A stretch of 64,000 bases of DNA from Vibrio sonorensis (GCF_001854765.1 NZ_LJJE01000063.1:248001-312000); one strand, 5' to 3'; positions 8,390 to 18,623 are shown, numbered from the stretch's first letter. The notes: generated by a model from the letters alone, not told the origin. Translations and numbers: made by a program.

Positions 8390-10441
8390 ATGGTTAAAGA
8401 GGCGGTACGTAAAATCTACGAATACGCTGAACCCAATCTGACCTTAGTTGGTTGGATGGGGTTCATCGGATTCCCTGTCTATTATTACACTTGGGTATAT
8501 CTGTTTCCTCAGCCATATGAAAGCCTAACGCTACGTATTCTCGGCTCGATAATGTTTGGTGTAATTGCTTTTAGAAAGCAATTACCGAATCACATACAAA
8601 AGCACTTTGCCTATTATTACTTAGTGACCATAGGTGCTTGTTTGCCGTTTTTCTTCTCATTTATGATGTTTAAAAATGGGTGGAATACGGTGTGGGCCAT
8701 GTCTTTTATGGCCTCAATCTTCCTACATATTCTGTTAGTTCATACCTCAAGCATTATGTTATCGCAGGCCGCGATATGTATCGCGCTGGCCTATTTTTCC
8801 GTCTATGGGTTAGATTCACAACAGGCATCACAAGAAGTCGTGTGGCCCTATATTCCGATTTTTATCTTTACTTACGTGTTCGGAAACCTGTTCTTCTTTA
8901 GAAATCAGGTAGAACACGAAACTAAAGTGTCGATCGCCAAATATTTTGGAGCTGGTATTGCCCATGAGATGCGCAATCCTCTCGGCGCACTAAAAGCCTC
9001 TTTAGAGGTGCTTAATTCGGTGTTACCAAATCCAAAACTGGAAAAAAGCCAAAGTTATCGCATTACCGCTGATGAAGTGGCACTGGCACGAGAAGTACTT
9101 ACCGATGCCCAAGAGGTGATCCGAACGGGTAATGAAACCATCGACCTGTTGCTCACATCGATTGACCAGAATCGAGTTTCTACCAGTACGTTTGTTAAGC
9201 ACTCCGTCGCCGAAGTAACGCAACAGGCGATCGACAGTTTTTCGTATAAAAAAGCCAGTGATAGGAGAGTCGTTAAAGTCGACCTTGAACAGGACTTTCA
9301 GTTCTTAGGCAGTGACACCTTGCTAAAGTACGCTTTGTATAACCTGTTAAAAAATGCCTTCTACTATCAGAATAATGACCGGTTTGAGATCGAGATTAAA
9401 CTGAGAAAAGGGGACACCTATAACGAGCTTACTTTTATAGATAACGGTGTTGGCATCGATCCCGATACGATGGAGAACATCTTTAAAGACTTTTATACAT
9501 CAGGAAAAACAAATAGTTACGGACTTGGTCTGCCATTTTGTAAAAAAGTGATGAAAGCGGTTCGAGGGGATATTACTTGCCGTTCTATCGTTGGAGAGTG
9601 GACGCTCTTTACTTTGACGTTTCCGAGCTACGAGTCGAAAGATGTCGACCAATTAAAGCTGCAACTGATCAAAGACAAATCAATCTTATACATAGGTGAA
9701 GAAGGACAGTTGTCTAAAATGTTGAGTGAGTCAGCATTTTATCAAGGGTTTAGTTTGACCTTTGCCAGCGTGGATTCTGCGTGCTGCCGTCAGGAGTACG
9801 AGTTTGAGTACAACGTTATACTTATCGATCTTGATGTGTTTAATGAAAAACCGAACCAACGAAGCCAATTGGAGAACCTGCTCCATTTCACTGAAGCAAA
9901 AATTGTCTATTTATATAATCGTTCACATCGTTACCACAACAACTATGATCGTCACTTGAGCTTTGAGGCCTTAGAAAAACACTCGTTACTGTTGGATAGT
10001 AAGAAAGTGGTTAATGAGTTGTTCTTTAACGCGGACACTTCAAATCGAAACGTGATACCCACTATTGAAAAAGTAACGGGAAAGACGATTTTGATAGCCG
10101 ATGATAACCATTCTCTTAGAAACTACACATCAATACTGCTTGAGCAACAGGGATTTGAAGTGATTCAGGTTCAAGATGGAGAAGAAGCACTGGAGAAAAT
10201 CGCTGGTGAAAACATTGACCTAATATTAATGGATATTGAAATGCCAAAAATTGATGGCTTACAAGCGACCAACGAAATTCGTACTTCAAATCAAGTTTAT
10301 GCCAATATTCCTATTTTAGGTCACACCGGTGATTCAACCCCACCTGCTATAGAAAAAATACAGCAAGCGGGGATGAATGACTATATTATAAAACCTGCGC
10401 CAACAGACCATCTTTTAGATAAAATATCTAATTGGATTTAA
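8390..10441 (+). CDS. cqsS: CAI-1 autoinducer sensor hybrid histidine kinase/phosphatase CqsS
   Basis: The 683-residue protein has the CqsS layout. Six membrane helices span residues about 18-170 (motifs VGWMGFIGFP, WAMSFMASIFLHILLVH, TYVFGNL). The dimerisation/phosphoacceptor box GAGIAHEMRNPLGALK has His192. An HATPase domain follows (NLLKNAFYY, DNGVGID, YGLGLPFC). The C-terminal receiver is TILIADDN...LILMDIEMP, with the phospho-Asp near residue 615. Known CqsS phosphorylates LuxU-LuxO at low cell density and becomes a phosphatase when it binds CAI-1. The position matching V. cholerae Cys170 is Phe168 here. It is convergent with cqsA, 13 bp apart. Confidence 0.97.
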   Translation: MVKEAVRKIYEYAEPNLTLVGWMGFIGFPVYYYTWVYLFPQPYESLTLRILGSIMFGVIAFRKQLPNHIQKHFAYYYLVTIGACLPFFFSFMMFKNGWNTVWAMSFMASIFLHILLVHTSSIMLSQAAICIALAYFSVYGLDSQQASQEVVWPYIPIFIFTYVFGNLFFFRNQVEHETKVSIAKYFGAGIAHEMRNPLGALKASLEVLNSVLPNPKLEKSQSYRITADEVALAREVLTDAQEVIRTGNETIDLLLTSIDQNRVSTSTFVKHSVAEVTQQAIDSFSYKKASDRRVVKVDLEQDFQFLGSDTLLKYALYNLLKNAFYYQNNDRFEIEIKLRKGDTYNELTFIDNGVGIDPDTMENIFKDFYTSGKTNSYGLGLPFCKKVMKAVRGDITCRSIVGEWTLFTLTFPSYESKDVDQLKLQLIKDKSILYIGEEGQLSKMLSESAFYQGFSLTFASVDSACCRQEYEFEYNVILIDLDVFNEKPNQRSQLENLLHFTEAKIVYLYNRSHRYHNNYDRHLSFEALEKHSLLLDSKKVVNELFFNADTSNRNVIPTIEKVTGKTILIADDNHSLRNYTSILLEQQGFEVIQVQDGEEALEKIAGENIDLILMDIEMPKIDGLQATNEIRTSNQVYANIPILGHTGDSTPPAIEKIQQAGMNDYIIKPAPTDHLLDKISNWI

Positions 10442-10454
10442 GAATAGTTATTAT

Positions 10455-11636
10455 TTATACAAAATACATATCTGGTTGTTGATATGCTTTTTGACATACT
10501 TGAATAATATGCTGAATAGTTTGGTCAGTGACCGATGAATTAAGTGAAAAACGAATGATGTTTTTATTTGGCGTCGTAGCTGGACGACAAAAAACGGCAC
10601 CAAACACGCCATTACATTCAAGAAAATCGCGTACTTTTTCAGTATTTTGCTCGTCTCCTGTTTCTAAAGCGACAATTTGAGACTCACTGCGTATGGTTAA
10701 GCCAAGAGCTCGCAATCCATTTGCGAGTTTATCCGCCTGTATCGCCAAGTGTTTTCGTTGCTCTTCACTTTTCAAAATGACGTCGAGTGTAGCCTCAATA
10801 CGGTCGAGTTCATAAGGCAGCATCGCCGAACTAAAAATCGCTGGGTAAGCCACAAAAGGAATACAATCGTTAGCGCGATTGTTACACCATATTGCACCAG
10901 CTCGATAGGCAAACGTCTTAGCTAAACTCGCGGTCATAAAATCAACCTTTTTGGTCAACCCCAAGTGATTCAAAAGTCCTGAACCGTACTTACCATGAGT
11001 ACCTAAAGAGTGGGACTCATCGACAACCACGGCACAGTTATACTCTTTAGCGATTTCAATCAACTCTTCTAACGGTGCAATGGTTCCTATTGTACTGTAG
11101 ATGGAATCGACCAATAAAACACCGGGGCCATGGCGTTTAACTAACTTTTTGAAATGACGAACGTTATTGTGCATAAATGGATGAATTTCTGCACCTGCGA
11201 TTCGCGCACCTTCCCACAATGACATGTGGGCAAAAAAGTCGACGTAGACTTTTGTATTGCTATCGCAAATCGTCTGAAGTAGTGCTAAGTTCGCACTCCA
11301 TCCAGATTGTGATAACAAGCAAGAAGAAAATCCTGTGAAGGCCGCTAATCTGTGTTCAAGAGCGGGTTTAGATTCTTCATCTTGCAGGAAAATACCAGAC
11401 ATAAAAGGAGAGTCTTGGCCAGATCGGATAGACGAGATATGGCGTTCGACAATTTCTTTGTTGTTTGATAGATCCAAATAGTCGTTGCTTTGTAAAACAA
11501 TATCTTGGTTATTTGGCCTCTTACCCAGCACTAAGTGCTTACCGTTGTTGTTAGATTGGATCAGATCATCGAGATAGAAGTCGATTTTACTAGAAATAAA
11601 TTCTGGCAACGTCGGGTAGTGATTGATCATGTTCAT
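10455..11636 (-). CDS. cqsA: CAI-1 autoinducer synthase CqsA (PLP-dependent acyl-CoA transferase)
   Basis: The 393-residue protein belongs to the alpha-oxoamine synthase family and aligns with CqsA throughout: the [10 protein letters not shown] and [10 protein letters not shown] segments near the N-terminus, [18 protein letters not shown] around residue 205, and the PLP lysine in [16 protein letters not shown] near 240. CqsA condenses an acyl-CoA with S-adenosylmethionine to make the precursor of (S)-3-hydroxytridecan-4-one-type signals. An AAAAGGAT site lies upstream of the ATG. The convergent neighbour cqsS encodes the receptor, so the window holds a complete signal-receptor pair. Confidence 0.96.
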   Translation of the reverse strand: MNMINHYPTLPEFISSKIDFYLDDLIQSNNNGKHLVLGKRPNNQDIVLQSNDYLDLSNNKEIVERHISSIRSGQDSPFMSGIFLQDEESKPALEHRLAAFTGFSSCLLSQSGWSANLALLQTICDSNTKVYVDFFAHMSLWEGARIAGAEIHPFMHNNVRHFKKLVKRHGPGVLLVDSIYSTIGTIAPLEELIEIAKEYNCAVVVDESHSLGTHGKYGSGLLNHLGLTKKVDFMTASLAKTFAYRAGAIWCNNRANDCIPFVAYPAIFSSAMLPYELDRIEATLDVILKSEEQRKHLAIQADKLANGLRALGLTIRSESQIVALETGDEQNTEKVRDFLECNGVFGAVFCRPATTPNKNIIRFSLNSSVTDQTIQHIIQVCQKAYQQPDMYFV

Positions 11637-11818
11637 AATGCATATATCCTTTTAATTCAAAAACCAGTGCCAGCTGACAGGAGATATATGAATGAACTTT
11701 GATATTAATGCGAGTATGAAAAATGATTTCTTTGCGCTTAATTGCAAATAAAAATATACTTTGTACTAATATGTTTATTAGTTGCTAAGGCTTTGGAAGC
11801 CTATCTAAATTAATATCA

Positions 11819-12790
11819 TCAATGTTTAATTTGAGTACGACGTTTTGAAAATATTTCAGGCCAGTACAGTTTTACATAACCTACAGACACCCAAATTACC
11901 AATCCAGTAGCAATACTCAGTTCCAAAAAACCAAAATGATGAAGCCAATGCCAATGCGGATGGTAATGTTCAAAAAACGCGGTTAAACGGTGCATAGCGA
12001 TAGCACTAATAACCGATGGGAACGTGACGGCAGCGATAGATGGTTGAAATTTCAATCGCATTAAGCGTATGTAACACAAATAAATAAGTAAAGTCATGGT
12101 CACCGCGATACCAGCTAATGCACCCGTTAAAATAGGGTCCGGTTGGTCGAAGTTAACCAAGTAAGTCGCAAGCGTCAGATTTATCGGGGCAGCCATAATG
12201 GCGAGGGTAGGGCGAGCTCTTCTAGGTAGATTGCCTTCAAACACCAGTCGATAAAGTACCAGTGGCAACATGAAAAAGTAAATTGCGATGCAAATAGAAA
12301 CCAGAAACTCTGAAAACACCGTGTGCCCAAACTGTGAACCTGCCAATGAAGAGCTAATTAGCCCTACTGGATACAAAAACCAGCTAGGGACGATGTTGGA
12401 CATCTTAAAGTTGATAATCTGAAAACCAAAGAAAAGCACCATCATTGTAAAGTGAAGCAGTAGTGCTACAAACCAAATGGGATAGGCGATGAATGTCGAT
12501 ACTGCCGCCAAATAATCGCAAAGGATCAATAGGGCCATACTCATAGGAGCCATTAAACTGCCACTTAACGGATTTCTGATATCGTTGATAAAGGTTTGAT
12601 AACTCGTTAGGTAGCGTAGCAGAACGGGTAAAAGTAACAGTGCACCAAGCCCAGCTAAGTACGGGCGGATCACCGTTCCTATTTCTGGCACGTATAATGC
12701 CCAGGCGTGTCCTAAACCAATAATACCTAACGCCAGCGAGGCTTGAGAAGGGGGGACATTCTGGACCTGAGTCAATCTACGCCAGTTCAA
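11819..12790 (-). CDS. TDT/SLAC1-family membrane transporter
   Basis: This 323-residue protein has about ten hydrophobic helices. It shows the TehA/SLAC1-type organisation, including PLSGSLMAPMSMALLIL, PSWFLYPVGLISSSLAGS and the late segment FGFLELSIATGLVIWVSVGYVKLYW. Members of the family move anions such as dicarboxylate, sulfite or tellurite-related substrates, so the substrate is open. Translation starts at TTG 12790, supported by an AGGAG site six bases upstream. The protein ends in a basic tail. It lies between cqsA and clcA on the same strand with its own spacing. Confidence 0.8.
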   Translation of the reverse strand: MNWRRLTQVQNVPPSQASLALGIIGLGHAWALYVPEIGTVIRPYLAGLGALLLLPVLLRYLTSYQTFINDIRNPLSGSLMAPMSMALLILCDYLAAVSTFIAYPIWFVALLLHFTMMVLFFGFQIINFKMSNIVPSWFLYPVGLISSSLAGSQFGHTVFSEFLVSICIAIYFFMLPLVLYRLVFEGNLPRRARPTLAIMAAPINLTLATYLVNFDQPDPILTGALAGIAVTMTLLIYLCYIRLMRLKFQPSIAAVTFPSVISAIAMHRLTAFFEHYHPHWHWLHHFGFLELSIATGLVIWVSVGYVKLYWPEIFSKRRTQIKH

Positions 12791-12906
12791 ATTCGCTCCT
12801 AAAATGCACTATTTCAACTGAAAATGTGCTTTACTATTCACAAATCAGTCAATCCGTTGTTTTGGGGGCGAAAATGATAGCAAGCCAACCGTTTGCTATG
12901 CAATTG

Positions 12907-14315
12907 TCATTTGTCACTTATAGGTAGATCTTGCTGTCTTAACTTCTCATTTTTGATAGTTCGATGCAGAAGCTGGCTGTATAACGGTTGTCCGCCGAAC
13001 AATTGAGCAAAAATCACCGAGCCTAAGCAGGTGATAATCAAAGGTAAAATAAGGTAGTAGTTATTGGTCATTTCAATGACCAGCAAAATTCCGGTAATGG
13101 GTGCGCGCACAGTAGCGGCAAACAGAGCTCCCATTCCAGCGATAGCATACAGTCCTGGCTCAGAGGCAAATTCGGGAAACCATTGATTGGTCAACAATCC
13201 GAAGGCGTAACCAAATAGCGTACCCAAAGCTAACATAGGGGCGAAAATGCCACCCGGAGCGCCGGAACCAAAGCATATCAAGGTAGTTAAAATTCTCAGT
13301 GCAAACAAGAGTAGCAGGAATTTTGCACCGTATTCGCCATTTGCCACTTCAGGAATTAGAGAAACACCACCACCGGTAATTTCAGGTAGATACAAGAGTA
13401 GTAGCCAAAGGTGCCGCCAATTAAAGAACCAGTGATCAAGTATCTCTTACGGTCGTGACGATGGACTTTTGCAAAGCCGTCTTGAGCTAAGGTGACAAGT
13501 TTGTTGAAGAGTACACCAAATCCGCCGAATAGGGCTCCAAGTACAAGAAAGAGCCACAAGGTTTTCAGTTCCGGCGCATCGTATTGGGGCATTTCAATTA
13601 CAGCAGATTGGCCGTTGATAAAGCGGAAAACGATATTGGCGGTAACGGCGGCAATGATCACCGCTTTAATCGAGATTAGAGAGTAGCGAAACTGGGGGCG
13701 CATCTCTTCGACGACAAACATAATTGCAGCAAGAGGGGCATTGAATGCGGCAGCAAGCCCTGCCGAGGCACCAGAGGCGAGTAGGGAGTGTTTTGTATCG
13801 TCGCTCTTTACTCGAAACAGATCGCAAATCATTCGACCCACGGCCCCCCCCATTTGCACTGTTGGACCTTCTCTGCCAAGAACCATACCAGAACCTAGTG
13901 CGCCCATTCCGCCAATAAATTTTACTGGAATAACTCGCCACCAGCGCACTGGACGAATCCCATCCATTGCCCCTTCAATTTCAGGAATACCAGAACCAGA
14001 GGCTTCTGGGGCGAATCGATGTACCAAGTAGTATCCAACAAACGCTAAAAGGGCACTAATTAAGAACGCGGCGAGCCAAAGGGGAATAACACCGCCGATC
14101 TGTTCTCTAAGCCAGTCGGTTCTGTATTCAGAAACAAAATGAATTGCCATCTCAAAAAGAGTGGCTAACAAACCAGCAACGATTCCGACGACAATGGCCA
14201 GTAGCAGCACCGATATTGGAGTCTTGTCCCTAGACAAAAACTGATTGAGATTGTCTTTCGGTATTCTAGATACTAGAGATGTCATTCTACGTACTGGATT
14301 TGCCATTTTTAACAT
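12907..14315 (-). CDS. clcA: H+/Cl- exchange transporter ClcA, interrupted by one frameshift
   Basis: Two overlapping frames (14315 to about 13405, and 13405 to 12907) together give a complete ClC antiporter of about 469 residues. The first has the selectivity-filter motifs GSGIPEIEG and [11 protein letters not shown] with the gating Glu. The second has [16 protein letters not shown] and the C-terminal helices. The frame breaks near 13404-13406 inside GGTFG: restoring one base (GGC to GGCC on the coding strand) reads through as [18 protein letters not shown]. ClcA exchanges chloride for protons at the inner membrane and supports acid resistance. Either a sequencing deletion or a true null allele is possible. 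The same kind of lesion in eight other genes favours error. Confidence 0.9.
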
Positions 14316-14471
14316 TCAACGGTTGTGAGATTACAACTTGTAATTATAAGGATTCAATCATTCTGATACAGGGCCAAGATTGGAAATATGAATTGCAAAA
14401 ATGACAAAAAAGTGCGTACGAAATCACAGCTTTAGCCTTGAAGTTACGGGGATTTGAGCCATAGTTAAAGT

Positions 14472-14648
14472 GTAAGGTAAATCTGAACCGACTCGCAGGG
14501 AGGACTAAAACGCCTTACGTACAATTTGGATGGATTCAACTAATATTGTTACTTCCTCGTATTATTTCAGGCCGATTTGTAAGACCTGAACCGCAAACTC
14601 ACGATATGAGTCACGAGGGATAGGGCGCGCTCACCGAGTGCGCCTTTT
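14472..14648 (+). ncRNA. candidate small RNA upstream of the CobW-like gene
   Basis: The 416-bp gap 14316-14731 has no convincing ORF yet holds a strong terminator (14624-14648) that stops a plus-strand transcript before the GTPase gene. The nearest upstream plus-strand gene is cqsS, more than 4 kb away behind minus-strand genes. Something must therefore initiate within the gap. A promoter-like pair, TTGAAG (14438) and CATAGT (14460), predicts a start near 14472 and an RNA of about 177 nt. Inside are inverted repeats GTAAGG/CCTTAC (14472/14512) and TTCAGG/CCTGAA, and several GGA motifs. I do not recognise a known Vibrio sRNA family. The boundaries are inferred. Confidence 0.35.
14624..14648 (+). 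terminator. strong intrinsic terminator ending the candidate sRNA
   Basis: GGCGCGCTC pairs with GAGTGCGCC (nine pairs, one G-U) around a 3-base loop, followed by TTTT. It is a GC-rich, convincing plus-strand terminator with no annotated gene in front of it. Confidence 0.85.
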
Positions 14649-14680
14649 GTCGTTTATGCACTTAAAAACCACGAAGTGAT

Positions 14681-14693
14681 GTTATCTCATAAC
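14681..14693. promoter_or_regulatory. Zur-like operator upstream of the CobW-family GTPase
   Basis: GTTATCTCATAAC is a perfect 5-3-5 inverted repeat that closely matches the core of the gamma-proteobacterial Zur box (GTTAT-AnT-ATAAC). It sits about 38 bp before the start codon of a COG0523 GTPase, a family often repressed by Zur. This suggests induction in zinc starvation. Confidence 0.55.
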
Positions 14694-14731
14694 TGATTGA
14701 GGTATATATAGGTAATGCTAAAAAACGGAGT

Positions 14732-15717
14732 ATGTCGATGGATCAACGGGTTCCAACTAATATCATCACAGGTTTTCTAGGAGTGGGGAAAACCACCGCT
14801 ATTCTCAATCTTTTAAAAGAAAAACCGGCCGACCAAAAGTGGGCAGTGTTAGTTAATGAGTTTGGGGAGATTGGAATAGATGGAGCCATGATGGCTGACC
14901 AAGGAGCACTTATTAAAGAAGTTCCGGGTGGTTGCATGTGCTGTACCGCCGGTGTACCCATGTCCGTAGGCATAAATGCCTTATTGCGACAGCAGCCTGA
15001 TCGCTTGATCATTGAACCAACAGGGTTAGGGCACCCCAAGCAGGTGATGGCGACATTGACCTCTGAGCAATACAGGGGTTATGTGGATTTAAAGGCGACG
15101 ATTGCACTGGTAGACCCTAGAAATTTTTCCGACTCAAAATACACAAGTAACCAAAATTTTAACGACCAGTTAGACAGTGCCGATGTAGTGATAGGCAATA
15201 AAGTAGACTTGTGCCAAGTTCATGACATTGATGCATTCAACGATTGGCTTACTAATCAAACGCCACCAAAGGTATTTCACAAGTTAGTGAAAAACGGCCA
15301 ATTGCCATTTGAGCTACTTGATATCGAAAGACGAAAAGGTGACGAGGCAACTCGGATTGAAACTCATCATCACCATCACGCTGAGATGGAACCGCAGTTT
15401 CAACTTGCACCGGGAGAACCATTTGCTAGAAAAGAGAACAAAGGGCAAGGGTATGTGAGTTGTGGCTGGTTGTTTGGTGCGGAATACCAGTTTGATTTCG
15501 ACAAAGTCTTTTCATTGCTTTCCGCCCTAAACGCGGAGCGAATTAAAGCCGTGCTAAACACCGATAAAGCTGTTACGCCTTTAATGTTACAAATGGCGTG
15601 GTGTCGGTTAATGAGCTTACCTTAGATGGGTTTGAGTCAAGGTTGGAAGTCATCGATTCCCAACTACTACCATGGGATGAGTTGGAAAGCCACCTACGAC
15701 AGTTAGCAGGCATATAG
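14732..15717 (+). CDS. CobW/COG0523-family GTPase, probable zinc metallochaperone, interrupted by one frameshift
   Basis: The main frame reads to 15625, but the true C-terminus continues in another frame to 15717. Adding one G near 15569 (AAAGC to AAAGGC) restores NTDKGCYAFNVTNG and the family's usual tail, about 328 residues. Walker A is GFLGVGKTT, the metal motif is GGCMCC (the CxCC site of COG0523), the G4-type motif is GNKVD, and a His run (HHHHH) lies near residue 212. These features fit a zinc or cobalt chaperone or insertase, and the Zur-like box upstream favours zinc. The exact client is unknown. The ATG has only a weak GGAG site. Confidence 0.85.
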
Positions 15718-15721
15718 CAAA

Positions 15722-15745
15722 AAGGGCTGCATGGCAGCCCTTTCG
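15722..15745 (+). terminator. terminator of the CobW-like gene
   Basis: AAGGGCTGC / GCAGCCCTT is a perfect 9-bp stem with loop ATG, followed by a short T stretch. It starts four bases after the frame-restored stop codon at 15715-15717, which supports the corrected gene end. Confidence 0.85.
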
Positions 15746-15788
15746 TTGTTATCTCTAAACCACCGCCTTTGGCTGTGGTGATTGCTCG

Positions 15789-16724
15789 TTAACGTTTATT
15801 CTTTAAGTAACGTTTGCGTCTTTCTTCTTTCTTCTTAGCCTTGGCTTCGGCTTTCTTAGCCGCTTCGATTTCTACTTGAACTAGTTCTTCAGTGATCATC
15901 TCTGGTTTTTCGAGCGTTACTTGACCAAGTGTTCCACCGCGCAATTCGTGAAGAAGGATCTCGGATGCCTTGTGAAGGTCAACGCGTCCGCCAGAGCGCA
16001 GAGCGCCTCGGCGTCTTCCAATCTCTTCCATAATTTCGAGATCGCTACTTGGTAGTTCGTCTATTTGGTAGCGTTCCTTGAGTCGATTTGGATATACCTC
16101 GGCGAGATATTCAACGGTATAAAACGCAACTTCGTCATATTCCATCGCTGTATCTTTAACTGCACCAGTTGCGGCCAAACGGAAACCACTGTGTGGGTTT
16201 TCCACCTTAGGCCACAGAATCCCTGGGGTGTCGGACAAAACAATACCGTTTTGAAGATTGATGCGTTGCTGGCGTCTAGTCACCGCTGGTTGGTTACCTG
16301 TCTGAGCGACGGTGCGGCCTGCTAGGGTGTTGATAATTGTAGACTTGCCAACATTTGGGATACCCATAATCATGGTGCGAATGTTTTTGCCAATCTCTTC
16401 TCGGTGTGGAGCGAGTTTTCGGCACAACTCTAGGATTTTGTTCACTTCGTTGACATTGGTGGTTGTAATAGCCATCGCCTTGACATTTTTTTCTTTCTCG
16501 AAATGTTCTATCCAAAGTTCAGTGAGTTCAGGATCGGCAAGATCGCGTTTGTTGAGCACTTTGACGACGGGTTTATCCCCACGCAGCTCAGAGATCATAG
16601 GGTTTTCACTACTAAAAGGGATACGTGCGTCGAGGACCTCAATTATGACATCGACCTGAGGGATCGCTTCTTCTATCTCTTTTCGAGCCTTGTGCATATG
16701 ACCCGGAAACCACTGTATTGACAT
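15789..16724 (-). CDS. ylqF: ribosome biogenesis GTPase YlqF/RbgA family
   Basis: The start is taken at ATG 16724 (MSIQWFPGHMHKARKEI), the invariant N-terminus of the family. The open frame extends 67 codons further upstream without homology-like sequence. The 311 residues form a circularly permuted GTPase: G4 NKRD (near 60) precedes G1 GIPNVGKST (near 128) and G3 DTPG (near 170). A C-terminal RNA-binding region follows and ends in a Lys/Arg/Glu-rich tail. RbgA-type proteins act in late 50S subunit assembly. The gene stands alone between two terminators. Confidence 0.92.
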   Translation of the reverse strand: MSIQWFPGHMHKARKEIEEAIPQVDVIIEVLDARIPFSSENPMISELRGDKPVVKVLNKRDLADPELTELWIEHFEKEKNVKAMAITTTNVNEVNKILELCRKLAPHREEIGKNIRTMIMGIPNVGKSTIINTLAGRTVAQTGNQPAVTRRQQRINLQNGIVLSDTPGILWPKVENPHSGFRLAATGAVKDTAMEYDEVAFYTVEYLAEVYPNRLKERYQIDELPSSDLEIMEEIGRRRGALRSGGRVDLHKASEILLHELRGGTLGQVTLEKPEMITEELVQVEIEAAKKAEAKAKKKEERRKRYLKNKR

Positions 16725-16828
16725 GGTATGTTCTCTTTCTTGCGGTGTTTTGCGGACATTGTAAAGGGATTGAGATCGGAGTAAAGCAGTAATTGGGCGT
16801 AGGCGAGCAATGTAAAGCACTAGCAGTG

Positions 16829-16851
16829 TAAAAAGGGGCTTTCGCCCCTTA
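16829..16851 (-). terminator. terminator of the HBM chemoreceptor gene
   Basis: Read on the minus strand, AAGGGGC-GAAA-GCCCCTT is followed by a T-run. The GAAA tetraloop and GC stem make a strong terminator just after the chemoreceptor stop. Confidence 0.85.
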
Positions 16852-16857
16852 CTTGTT

Positions 16858-18623
16858 TTACTGTTCAACCTTGTAGTCAGCGACGACCTCATCCATCTTA
16901 GAGGCTTGCGACTGCACGTGATCAACCTCTAAGAGGCACTGTTCAGCAGAGCGCATATTTCGCTCGGAAATACTGCCCAATTCGTCAACTGCGGAACTCA
17001 CTTGTTCCATAACACCATTTTGCTGATCGATAGCACCGGCAATGTATTCCGAATTTGACTTTATTTCTTCCATATCTGACAGAATCTGACTAAGGCTGTC
17101 GTCGAGCTGTTGCGAGGCAACCAAAGTTTCTTGGCCTTGCGCGTTGCACTGAGTAATATTACTCACCACGTTCGACATCTGACTTTGAATCGCCGTGACG
17201 ACTTTAGTTATCTCTTCAGTAGAGTCATGGGTACGGCTGGCAAGTGCTCTAACTTCGTCGGCTACGACAGCAAATCCACGACCTTGTTCTCCGGCACGTG
17301 CTGCTTCGATTGCAGCGTTAAGCGCGAGCAAGTTAGTTTGTTCGGCAATCTCTTGAATAATGGTGACCGCGTTACCGATTTGGTCCACGTGTTGATTGAG
17401 CGAAGAAATTGAGGCTTCACTTTCCGCTAGCGTGGTAGAGAGTGCGTCTATGTTGCTGACTGTCGTTTTAACAACGTCTCTACCTGTTATGGCATTTTCA
17501 GTTGCCTGCATTACGCCTTGGCTGGCGGTAGAGGTGCTTTCAGAGATTTGGGTAAGAGTACCTAACATCTCGTTGATCGACGATGCCATGGCTTCGGTAT
17601 GATTTACTTGTACCTTAAACTGCTCCATAACCGAGGCGAGTTCATTGTGCATACTCGAAGTGCTAGACGATAGCTGGGACGATTTGTCTTGAGTACTGGA
17701 GATAAGGTTTTCGAACTTGTCTAACAGCCTATTAAAATATTCCCCGATCGAGACCAGTTCATTTTTGCCAGTTAGTTGGGCTCGCAAGCTAACGTTATTG
17801 GTTTGCGAAATTTGCTGGATGATAGATAGAAGTGAAGTCACCTGCAAATTGATAGAACGGGAAATTTGCAATATACCAATCAGTATGAGTAGCACTACAG
17901 CAACAGTGATTCCCTGCTTAAACACGAAAATGTTATGTGTGTATACATCAGATTGCTCAGAAAGAGAGGCAGAGAATGACTTAAACTGCTTTTCAACCGC
18001 ATGAGATAGGCCTCTAGTCTCACCTAACAAGCCGACATTGTATTTGACCCCGACAAGTTGCTTTTGATTAACTAAAGCTTGTGCCGCATCAATGAGAGGC
18101 GTTCCTTCGGCAAAGGGCACCAAACCAGTATTTAACTCCCCCCAACAGCGAGGTCACTGAACTCCGCAAGTGCAATGAGTTGTCCGCTGTTTAGACTTGG
18201 TCGCAACTTCTCTAACTCAGCGTTAAACGCACCCAGCAAGTTCGACTTGTCATCAAGGCCAAATGTTTCGAAACCAGCTACTAGGTTCTGAAAGCCTTTT
18301 TGATACGCAAGAATATCTTCGCGAAGTTTGGCGCTAGAGGGAAGGTCGTGTTGTTTTAACAGCGATGCGAGCTCGGACTCAGTTTGGAGAAAGAGCGTCA
18401 TGTTGTCATTAAATCGACCTAGGTATTTGCTGTCAGAACGCAGTAAAAAATCTTTTTCGTTACGTCTGAGGTTTAACAGGCGAATTTCTAGCTCCGCTAC
18501 CAAGAGCTTAGCTTGACTCAGTTGATCTGTTGTTCGGGAGAAGTGAAATGTCGAGGCCATCAAAACGATGATGCCCAAAATAGCAATTGCACCCAATGAA
18601 TACAGTTTTTGCTTGATATTCAT
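16858..18623 (-). CDS. methyl-accepting chemotaxis protein with HBM-type sensor domain, interrupted by one frameshift
   Basis: Two frames join at a run of six G (plus-strand C at 18138-18143). One added G links DLAVGG to [14 protein letters not shown], giving about 588 residues. The first frame has TM1, then the helical bimodular sensor signature [13 protein letters not shown] typical of HBM receptors. The second has TM2 near [12 protein letters not shown], a HAMP domain, and the conserved hairpin [35 protein letters not shown] that contacts CheA/CheW. HBM domains often bind organic acids; the ligand here is unknown. A homopolymer indel is the likely cause of the break. Confidence 0.9.

Noticed and set aside
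13356..13435. Two clcA frames read as two separate channel proteins
   Set aside because: The pieces split within one ClC fold and join by one base; neither half could form a channel alone.
14526..14588. A short peptide frame (19 codons) within the candidate small RNA
   Set aside because: It has no ribosome-binding site at a useful distance before its ATG.
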